From: Siphonodentalium dalli
Lineage: Eukaryota > Mollusca > Scaphopoda > Gadilida > Siphonodentaliidae
Assembly: GCA_032622095.1 (NCBI GenBank)
Contig: CP136062.1
Location: forward strand, 14,535,710-14,599,709
Direction of reading: 5' to 3'
Length of the DNA: 64,000 nucleotides
This document shows positions 54,831 through 64,000 of the stretch, piece after piece. Under the pieces are notes generated by a model. It saw nothing but the letters and a program-made list of their open reading frames with translations, was not told the DNA's origin and made no database searches. The translations under genes were made by a program, and so were the position numbers. Positions within the stretch are counted from its first letter, which is position 1; every line of letters begins with the position of its first letter.

Positions 54831-55998
54831 TTTGAGTCGCGGATGTACATGTTCAGGCTAACAGGCTCTCTTAATATCAAAGATAATAACAGGATCGAGA
54901 TCTCTTAAAAATCAAAGTTAATATATAAAGAGCGTTTAATTTGATATTTAAAATTTTGCAAAGAACATTTTAGAATATTTATTCTTACATGCTGTGTAAT
55001 TAATATGGTAACTTAGTCCGCATACTGATCGATATCGAGCGACTAAGACTAGGTGAACCACCATCAAAGAGCGCTCAAAAACAAGCTACACAAACTGTGT
55101 TGACTTCGACAGCGGGAAGGAGAGCATGGTGGATTTCCTGGACATCGTTGGCCATTCAATTAGATTCAAGTGATTTGTTATGAACTGTTTTTATTATTTA
55201 TTGTTTTTCCATGTATAATATTCGTTGAAACAAATCTGATTTTACCAAACTAGTACTTAGTAGTCAATCCGTTAAAATTAGTTTACACTAAACACAAGCT
55301 TACAGTTTCGTTGATTCTACCACCCCCCCCCCCCCCACCCCCACCCGCCACGAATTTTACTCCATGTACTCCAACAAAACTGGAAGATGATAAAACATTG
55401 GTCATATATAGTCACGCTTTTAACGAAGCAACGAGCGAAAGAGTTAAACAGTCCTGCAATGTTTGTCCGACTTAAGTTATATACTGATGTCGGAATGGCA
55501 TATTTCTTAATGTTATTGATATACAATCACCCCGACCCCACTCCCGCGTTTTAGCTCCATCATAATCAACCATTCGTTCAACAAACTGAGAGTTTCAGTG
55601 GCACCATAGTAGCAAAGAGCAAAGCCTATGCTGTAGACTAGACTTATCGATTGACTATCATAATATTTTTAATATTATATCATAACTTCAGTGTTTACTA
55701 TCCGATTTCTCCGGCTGATGGGTCAAACTGTAAAGAAATTGTAATATAAATCACAATTTGCTATTAATATGAAAGTATTGAGTCGAAATTTGTAAGATAA
55801 AAGTTTAACTACAGATTACATAGTCTATCACGCAATCTTACATAACACGATTGACAGCAGCCGCGCTGAGAACAATGGTATATACCGCAACGCACAACAT
55901 AATTACCAGTAATTCTGCTATACTAGCTGCTATAGGATAATTGGTACCCGGGGGTATGAATGAGTCCAGATTGTAGAGGCACTGTCCACGTCATGGTT
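54831..55998. other. Unassigned interval
   Basis: Around 55035-55170 two plus-strand frames are open (one reads SYTNCVDFDSGKESMVDFLD) with no recognised match and weak splice context. A C15-type run lies near 55322-55336. GGTACCCGGGGGTATGAA at 55945 resembles the satellite core. Confidence 0.35.
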
Positions 55999-56853
55999 CT
56001 CGGTGGGTCGCAGTATAAATTATGTCACATATTCCTATCTAATCGTGATTCGGAAGAAAAACATTCATGGTGTTGGAATGTTGACCTCTAAATATGTTTG
56101 TTTGGTTATATACAGAGGTTAACATTGTAACATGTAACATAATTATTTTATGTGATCGAATTCGGTGTGTTTTAGTCCTTGTTAGTTTATTCCCGATATG
56201 GTAGCAATAAAGAGCGTTTGTCTCATTTTTGTGCGACAAATATTTATAAATAGCACAACATTTTAAAGATCGAATGAGCCTTGTCTGCTTAAAGCCACGT
56301 GGCGGTTTGCTCCCCAAAATACACATATTATTCGCAATACCAAAATAGATCGATAAATATCTGAACTACCTTCTACGAGCATTATGTAAGCTAAACGGAC
56401 GCATTGAAGTAATGAAAATACAAGTGTCCAAAACACAAAACAGCCATTCGCGCGTCACGTGCGTAGTTTTACTGATAGCACCATCAACGAAACACAAATA
56501 TTTATTTCACCCATTGAGGCCAGTTATAAAAAGACATGACGACATCTGAAGTGTCCCGTGTCTTATATTAACAGAGTCTATCCCAGCTGGAGTATGACAT
56601 AATCAGTGACATGTGCTTTTGCACAGAATGTATTGTTTTCCCTGGATATACGGCAGTTCCATGCACTTTGTGTCTTTTATTACTAGGACAATAATTCCAT
56701 TTATACAAACAATTGTTGTTTGTGATTTGAAGTTAATGAATGTCAATAAAGTTAACAACTATATTTATTCTGGGAACTATTTAAATATTATCGTTATCAT
56801 TCAATTTGGGGATCACGTACATGTGAACATTGATATAGACTATATATACGGGA
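55999..56853 (+). repeat. Interspersed repeat R, copy 2 (no MITE)
   Basis: Inverse of 26286-27556. It has the uninterrupted site GTTGGAATGTTGACCTC where copy 1 carries the TTAA foldback MITE, and AAACGCTCTTT-type text (AAAGAGCGTTT at 56209) where copy 1 reads ACCGCTCGTTATT. Confidence 0.78.
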
Positions 56854-56854
56854 T

Positions 56855-57368
56855 TTCAATGTTAACATCCATGATAAATTTCATGATGATCAGACAAACT
56901 GTCAAGCCTGTGGCCCATGCTAACGGATTGCATTTTGAAATCGAAAATGGCTGCTGGCAGCCATGTTTTTGGGCCGAATGACCCAAAAATGACTCATTCC
57001 TATCAATATGTCAATTTCAACGGCCATGACAAATTTCACAAGAACCAAAGGTACGACCTGTAGCTGATGATAATGGAAATTGTTGAGGGACCTCTCCAGA
57101 GATGCACACACACACACAACCTCACACACGCACGCACGCATGAACGATGGATACCAAGTCATGGCAATAGCTCAAACTTTACAAGGAAATTTGAGCTAAA
57201 AATCAATGACTCCCAAAGATCCATATGAAGTTCATTACGATCAGATGAGAGATGTGACCTGTAGGATGTGCTAAAGGAAATTGTAGTCAGATGGATGGAT
57301 GGATGCACGCACAACAGATGCCAACCCATGTCAATAGCACAAACTTGACTTTGTCAAGTTGAGCTTAA
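56855..57368 (+). repeat. 'CCAAGATGG' family fragment with CA tract
   Basis: One and a half degenerate units (GGCTGCTGGCAGCCATGTTT, CGAATGACCCAAAAATGACT), then CACACACACAACCTCACACA and two copies of the AGCTCAAACTTTAC...TTGAGCT terminus. Related to 28794-30277. Confidence 0.65.
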
Positions 57369-58800
57369 AATGTGGATGCAGAGATATTGTATTATAATTA
57401 ATAAAGAAATGTACATTTTCTTCGCAAAGTTACTAAAGTCAGACACACTTTTGAATGTATCAGGCATTCTCCTAGTAGTCTGGTCGATAAATTCAAATTT
57501 TAGGGTCAACCTAGAATAAATTCGAACTAAGTTGTTTTATATATCATTTTGAAGAGGAAGATATCCTCTATAACATATCCAAAATCGGCTAAAATCCGCT
57601 TTGAGCATTTTATGTAATTCAAGATGGCGTCCAATATGGCTGCTGTTTTCCGTTAAGTCAGTTTGTTGTAATTTGATGCAATTATAGAGATGATATCTTG
57701 TCACATGTATACATATGTATACATATTTGTAAAGCTAAGACATAACGCCACCTTTTTATGTCAAAATTGGAACTCACCGCCCAAGATGGTAGCCAAAATG
57801 GCGACCGAAAGTGGAAAATGTTACGTTTGTTTACTGATATCTTTAAGGTAAGTTTCTGCTGTTTGGAACTGGTTGAGAATTGTGACTTTATGTTGTATTT
57901 AGCATCTTAACTGGCTATTGGGGAAATAAAATATGCCATCAGTGGGGTCCCCACCCCATCTGATCATTCAAAAAATCGAGTTTATAGAACGCGGTATAAC
58001 ATTTCACAAAAAACAAAAACCATTGGGATTATAGTCATATTTCATCAAGAAATTGGAAGGACTGTACGATGTAATTGGTGCATTCTGTTTCTTATAGATA
58101 TTACGACTCGATGGTATCAAAATTGTCATTTTGCGTCAAAATATGAAAAATGGTAAATATTGCACCAGCGTGCCGTGCAACCATTTATAAGTTGTGGTTG
58201 ATGAATAAATGTGACTATTCTGTCTTATATACATTGAATACTAACATTTCTGATGCACCTTAATTCATTTTTACTATTTCAACCACTGAAATTACCAGAA
58301 TCATGGGACTTTTTGATCAAAATCAGCAAAAAAAAAATCTTAAATGTGTGACACTGAGGTGTTTTAGACAAAATTACTCAAGATGGCTTGCAAAATGGCA
58401 ACCAAATTTGGTAAAATGTTGATTTGTCACATTTATTCAGAACATTATTCTTTAGAAGCTGTTCCGAAAAGGTTGCAAATTGTGACTCACTTGGTCATTA
58501 AACATGCTACTGAATCAACTGACAATTAAATGCTATATTCTGCTTGTCCCAGTACATTATGAGGCATGACAAATCATTTTAAGGGATGCAGTATGGATTT
58601 TTGCCGCAAACTTCTTTTGGGATTCTGTCTTTTTTTTTAACGGAAATGGGCAGAACGTTGAAACGGAAATGAGAGGGATCCTATTATGTGGCTACTCTGG
58701 CCCATTAGCAACAAAATTTATTAACATAAACTATTGTCATGAAAACCGTTTCCTTCTTATTGCATACCAAACGCAAGGTGGAGATACGCTGATATTATCT
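57369..58800 (-). repeat. Interspersed 'CCAAGATGG' flank, inverse of 18061-19560
   Basis: Contains CAAGATGGCGTCCAATATGG, CCAAGATGGTAGCCAAAATG and CAAGATGGCTTGCAAAATGG, with ATTGTGACTCACTTGGT (inverse of ACCAAGTGAGTCACAAT). It abuts the minisatellite start at 58801, as its counterpart does at 18060. Confidence 0.6.
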
Positions 58801-59690
58801 CTCTATCGGTTAACATACCCTTGAGTTATAACGATAGGAAATCGATAGTCACCCAAAGGTACACCAGTGCAGCTCACACATGACCATGTAGTCCCTCCAT
58901 ATATACATGAACACCACATAAATGAACATATGTCACTCGCTTTATACACATACACCTCACCTACTATTACACAGCCACACATGGATATGCCCATACACCC
59001 AACACATGGCCATATAGCAATGAGTAAACATGCAGGCACACCAGGTATACTCCTACACCTAACCCATGACCATATATTCACGACATGTATACAGATTCAC
59101 AACATTCATGAACATACAGTAACATCTTGTAATTCGCCTCACCATTGGCAATACAGTCACTCCATGTATATGTATAAATTTGCCACATAGTCATTCTCGG
59201 TATATATTTGCACCACATTCATGGTCATACATCACTTCTTGTATAAATATTTGCCTCACCAGGGGTCATACAGTCACTCCCTGTATATATCTTTGCCTCA
59301 CCATGGGTCATACAGTCACTCCCTGTATATATATATTTGCGACAACCATGGCCATGTAGCCACTCAAGATATACATATACACCCAACACAAAACCATTGA
59401 GTCACTATCGGTATATATAGTATTCATATAAACCTCAACAATGGTGTTACAGTCCTAGATATACCAATGTCCCGCACCGCGCACACAGCCATTCATACAC
59501 TACAAACGTGCATATAGACCGCACCATGACAATTCAGCCTCTCTGTGTATACTCATAAACCACACTCATGATCATAGTCACTCCTTGTTTACCAATTCAC
59601 CTCAACATTAATTGTACCACACTGGCACTATACTCCCACATCATGGCCATATAGCCACTCAAGATATACGAGGGCTCGCGTCTTGCAGGT
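58801..59690 (+). repeat. 42-bp minisatellite array
   Basis: Starts ATCGGTTAACATACCCTTGA and GATAGTCACCCAAAGGTACA, the same entry as at 17395. Degenerate ~42-bp units with CATGACCATATAG and GTATACA follow. No opposite-facing partner array precedes it, unlike 16680-17390. Confidence 0.75.
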
Positions 59691-60125
59691 AATGAGTCGA
59701 AACGTAATGTGATATTTGCTTAGTATGGCATATAGTCAGCGATCTACAAATGATGATGATATTATCCAAACATTTTGGCATCTTTTCAACTCATTGGGAG
59801 TATTTCCAAAAATGTCTAAACTCTCCTTTTGGCATAAAATAAAATCTTGTTTTTGTGGGTACGTTCAAAAACACTTCAAAATTCCATTAAACTGCTCCAG
59901 GACCCAGCTTCCACCTCAACATTCATGTCATTAAAACGGGGATCAATTTGTCTGTGAGAAATTGGGACCTTGGTCATTATATCTTTAGCCTCGAGTATTC
60001 TGTAATATGCCTAACAGACATCCTCCCCTTTCTTTTGACATCCATACATTTATGTACGACCTTCATTGTGTGGGGAAATTATATGACGGGTAGGATGTAT
60101 GACATTATTTATTTCACTATACTTA
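59691..60125. other. Unassigned interval
   Basis: The plus-strand frame 59716-59934 has an internal ATG (MAYSQRSTNDDDIIQTFWHL) but no recognised domain. Treated as unsupported. Confidence 0.3.
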
Positions 60126-61420
60126 CCGTACTGACCCGGTTCAAAGCCCATGCCCGTGTTTAAGCCCACCCATATATTTTGGCCAAATTCCATGCACAGG
60201 GGTATATTCGTGTTTAAGCCCACCCCAAATTTTGTTCAATTTCAGCAGTGTTAAGTAAGTATTTGCTAATGATACTCCCCAAATAAATAATTCCAAGAAG
60301 TATATTCACAAACGATCGGTGACGGCGAGAATGCCACGAAAAATGGAAAGTTATAATTCGTAGGTAAGTGATAATATTAAATGAAATAAAATAAAGTGAA
60401 TCTTAAATTCACATTTCTTTATTCAATTATACTTCCCTGGGGAAACCAAACGTTTAACAGACATAAAATACAATAGAACCCACTTGCTAACAGCGTATAG
60501 CTTTAAAAGCCATGTGCGGCTATATATATGCGCGTGCAATACTTTTAAGTTTAATCAAAGCCCACCTGTTCCAACTACAGTACCGGTACTGTAAAAACAT
60601 ATTTTTCGTGTTCAGTGACAACGTAGATCTGTGTGTTCCTACATGTGGCCAAACACAAAGAACTGGCCTCTTGGTTATGTAAACACACAGTGGGTAGCAT
60701 AATGGAGCAGAAGGGGGAACTTGTCAATTAACAAAAATGTCTTCCAAATTGCGTCAACTTTATTCACTCGAAACCAAAATATTCAAACACGTGCTTTTGT
60801 ATACGTTTTAGCATTCGGCAAACCTCGTCAGATTCCGTCACCGTTTGCCCCCAGAGGTCACAGGTTCAGAATGCCGTTTTAGTAGAAATACAACTGCCTT
60901 GTCAGTGCTGTTAAATAATTACAATCACTGGCTTTTGTTAAACATGCAATTAGTCGCCATTGTAACATCCTCTATGTAGACAATGGATCACGAATAAAGC
61001 GCCGGGCTTATTGTTTTCATAATCCGATTAAATCTGAACATTGATATAAACTATAGTCAGACTATAGATAACCCACACTGCCGCTTACATAATAACCAGG
61101 GCATTCATGACTCAAAGCAATACACTTTGGGAACAAGACGGCTGTCAATCAAGACTACTTACATAATAGTGTCATTTTAACATGGGAATGTTGTCCAATA
61201 AAACTACAAGACTTAAAGTGTTATTATAATATTTTAATATTCACATTTAATTGAAAAAATTCCCAAATAATCGGCGTTAGATCGGCTTTCATCAGTTTTA
61301 CTGTCCCGATTTCTTAGGATTTTTGGTTTGCAAAGGGCCATATCCGAGTTTAAGCCCACTTGGATTTTTGAGCTCAAATAAAACAAAGGCCCCCTGGGCC
61401 TAAACGCGGGTCAGTACGGT
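60126..61420. mobile_element. TA-flanked non-autonomous element, 13-bp TIRs
   Basis: A 1.3-kb element beginning CCGTACTGACCCG and ending with its exact inverse CGGGTCAGTACGG, with TA on both sides (60124-60125, 61421-61422). Subterminal GTTTAAGCCCACC motifs occur twice on the left, and GTTTAAGCCCACTTGG near the right end. No transposase. A TA duplication is compatible with several superfamilies, and I do not assign one. Confidence 0.72.
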
Positions 61421-61599
61421 ATGTTGACAAACGGAAAGGCCTTATGGTCCGTCAGTCAGTGCTCCATTCTGACTTGTTATTGTCATTCCGGAGGACTAGG
61501 TGTGATTTTCGTTGATGCGGACATATGTGTCACCTTGTCAGACACCCACTTACATGTATCTGTTAACCTGTATTGGTTGGTTTTCTGTATTGGTTAACC

Positions 61600-62290
61600 C
61601 ATGACCATAGTCACTCGAGGTGTATATACCTCATCAATTACCATACAGTCCTTCTAGATATACCTATACCCTGCAGACACGGCCATTCGTACACTTCAGA
61701 CTTGCAAATACAGCTCAACCATTACAATTCAGCCACTGGCTGTATTCGTACACAGCCCATCCATGAGCAGCATTTAGCTATTCACTGTATACCGGTACAC
61801 ACACCAATGGCAATACAGCCACAGCAGATAAACATATACATCCCACACATAACCATGTTGTCACTCTATATACACAAGCCCGCCAATTACCATCAAAATA
61901 TACTTTAGGTATGCATATACACTTCAACAACATTGACCCTGCAGTCATGCCATGTACACATATACACATTGCCCATAACCACACAACCACTCCATATTTA
62001 TCCATACACCCCATACATTACCATACAGCCAACCCGTGTATACATATACACCCACCCATGACAATACAGCCACCCAATGTACACCTGTACATCCCACCCA
62101 TGACCACAGTCACTCCCTGTATACATGCATGTTCACCTCACACATGACAATATGCTACTCCTTATATACCAATGGACACCCCATATACATGACCATATAA
62201 TCACACATTGTATAACTATTCATATCATTCGTGAATACAATAACAGTATACATACTCACCTCACCTGTAGCCATACACTCAACAGACACA
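61600..62290 (+). repeat. 42-bp minisatellite array
   Basis: Units such as CCATGACAATACAGCCACCC and GTATACATATACACCCACCC. It leads into GTTGAT(C/A)AA...TAATGGGCCAGA at 62296, as the array at 17410 does at 18090. Confidence 0.75.
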
Positions 62291-62545
62291 CACACTGTAT
62301 TAAGTTGATCAATGTTGATTATAATGGGCCAGAGTAGCCACATACTAAGATCCCTCTCAGTTCCGTTTCAACGTTCTGCCCATTTCAGTTTAAAAAAACA
62401 TGGACAGAATCCTTTTTTCGGCAAAATCCATACGGCATCCCTTAAATTAACTTTTCATGCCTCTTAAGGTACTGGGACAACCAGAGTAGAACATTAAGTT
62501 GACTAAGTAGCATGTTTAATAACCAAGTGAGTCACAATCTGCTAG
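62291..62545 (+). repeat. Minisatellite flank, truncated
   Basis: ATAATGGGCCAGAGTAGCCA through AACCAAGTGAGTCACAATCT, matching 18095-18345, then cut by the start of the LINE fragment. Confidence 0.7.
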
Positions 62546-63402
62546 CCATCAGGAGGGGTTGGAATTTTAATAAAGAATACAATTTTTGATGATTATCACA
62601 CTGAAATTTTGGATAAGTCAATAGATGGGTTTTTAAATGTCAAGTTTAAGTCGACAGCTCTTGATGATATGTTTATTATATGTGCATGTTACCTGCCCCC
62701 AGAAAAATCCCCATGGGGTCATGATGCAGAGGGTTTTTATGCACACACAATGACCAACATATCTACTTACTGTGATTTATGTCCCATGGTTTTATGTGGT
62801 GACCTAAATTCAAGAATTGGAAACCTCTCTGATATAAACCCTGATTGTGATAATATTTCAAGCTTGTGTAATATTTATGCAGTTATTAACCAACATGGAA
62901 GAGCTTTTATAGATTTTCTCATTGAAGCCAATTTTTTTTGTTTAAATGGCCGTTTGAATCCAGAAAATAATAATTTCACTTCAATTAGTCACAAGGGAAC
63001 CGCCGTTGTTGATTATATATGTGTTTCACACGACTCGCTTAATCTGTGCTCCAATTTCCGCGTCACAACACAATCAGACCTCACAGAGGAGCGATCATTG
63101 TCAGGATATATAGGTCAATACAGTCAGCTGCCCGACCATAGTTTTGTGACATTCGATTTCAAGGTTAATCCCATTTTTACCCAACGATATTCAGTGAATG
63201 AGCACAATGAATCAAGTCAGCCACGCACGCCAACCAAATTGAGTAAACCTATCCCGGCAAATTTTCTTTCAACTCAGGCAAATTTGGAAGCTTTTTCAGA
63301 ATTGATTCACAACATTGAATGTTCAATTGAATCGCAAAACTCTATTGATAAGATTTATGGCAATTTCGTGAAACTCATATGTGATGAAATGGAAAGAATT
63401 TA
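62546..63402 (+). pseudogene. LINE endonuclease domain, 5'-truncated
   Basis: Open from SGGVGILIKNTIFDDYHTEI through YLPPEKSPWG, VLCGDLNSRIG (GDLN metal/phosphate block), NGRLNPENNNFTSIS, AVVDYICVS and LPDHSFVTFDF (the DH catalytic pair). This APE-type endonuclease nicks the target for reverse transcription. The N-terminal metal-binding Asn and Glu blocks are missing, and the sequence begins inside the minisatellite flank, so it is 5'-truncated. The frame ends at TAG (63400-63402) after a one-base loss; RT continues in the next frame. Confidence 0.82.
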
Positions 63403-64000
63403 GTATCCCAAGTTTTAGTAAATTTCCACGATCTAAAAAAAAATTTAAATATCAAAAACCATATTGGAACGACGAACTTACTAAATTATGGCGCGAAATG
63501 AATAATTGTGAAAAACATTTCCTCACTTTTAAGAAAAAATCACGAGATGAACAGAGAGCTCATGTCAAATTTAAAGAGGCACGTAGATTTTTCAACTCAA
63601 AAATGCGATTTTACGAACGTCGTCACAAGAGAAATCTGATGAATACTATTGAATTAGACTGCAATAATCCAAAATCGTTTAGGGACTTTATTAAAAATTT
63701 GGGTCCAAAAAGCAGCACCACAATTCCAAACGAAGTTTATCAGGAAGATGGTACCATCGCGCGAGATAAAATAACGGTCTTGGAAACATGGAGATTAGCT
63801 TTTGAAAACTTATATAATCCAACACAAGCAACAAATTATTTCGATGAAACTTTTCGTGAAGAAATTCTTAGAGAGAAATCTTTTATTGAAAATAATTTTT
63901 TAGACCCGCTTTATGAATCCAGAAATTTTCTCAACCACACAATAACAGTTGATGAAATTGAGAAAGTGCTGACAAAAGCAAAAAGTGGGAAATCATTTGG
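63393..64000 (+). pseudogene. LINE endonuclease-RT linker and RT start, runs off edge
   Basis: About 202 open codons, one base out of frame with the endonuclease: PYWNDELTKLWREMNN, KFKEARRFFNSKMRFYER, FRDFIKNLGPK, VYQEDGTIARDK, AFENLYNP and, at the edge, TVDEIEKVLTKAKSGKSFG, the usual start of the RT fingers (K.GKS.G.D). Different in sequence from the L1-type copy at 1-1092. Catalytic motifs would lie beyond 64000. Confidence 0.8.

Overview
This window looks like nuclear DNA from a lophotrochozoan invertebrate, most likely a marine bivalve or other mollusc. It is AT-rich, and most of it is layered transposable elements and tandem repeats. Host coding sequence appears only as short exons separated by very long introns. 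There are no bacterial operons, rRNA, tRNA or CRISPR arrays. The mollusc call is an inference from the repeat mix: CR1-type and L1-type LINEs, a Ty3/gypsy element, CACTA, hAT and TTAA-site elements, and the 'GGCCATAACTCTGG...ACGGACGG' and 'CCAAGATGGC' families.

One host gene is well supported, on the minus strand. Three exons (25308-25375, 12620-12862, 1916-2137) join in frame into most of a macro domain of the PARP14-like type, which binds or removes ADP-ribose. Its introns are 12.4 kb and 10.5 kb, and the gene runs off the left edge of the window. These introns hold a broken CR1 LINE (2150-6240) carrying a TTAA-flanked MITE, a non-autonomous hAT element with an intact 8-bp target duplication (8552-9533), copies of interspersed families, and a pair of 42-bp minisatellite arrays facing each other (16680-18060). 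A second, unidentified host gene on the plus strand is suggested by two exons with good splice signals (52440-52598 and 53328-53449).

The most notable structure is at 28201-41915: a 13.7-kb CACTA/EnSpm-type DNA element. It has CACTACTGC ends, a 3-bp CGG target duplication and TAATGG-rich subterminal arrays. It splits an older TA-flanked repeat, and an unsplit copy of that repeat at 43847 shows the empty site. Nested inside is a 5.9-kb Ty3/gypsy element (31071-36994) with near-identical 452-bp LTRs and an open RNase H/integrase frame, but no gag, protease or N-terminal RT. The right end of a second CACTA element lies at 25192.

Right of the CACTA element are a satellite with alternating ~517/~717-bp units (45830-48725) and its inverted copy (50285-51598), a scrambled SGNH-hydrolase relic, a 213-bp palindrome, and ~180-bp tandem repeats. 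Then come a second copy of the 26-kb repeat in inverse orientation, more 42-bp minisatellite arrays, a TA-flanked element with 13-bp inverted ends (60126-61420), and a LINE endonuclease/RT fragment that runs off the right edge. A broken L1-type RT and a MULE-transposase relic sit at the left edge.

Limits: exon calls rest on reading frame, splice consensus and family recognition by eye. Repeat boundaries without a target duplication are approximate.
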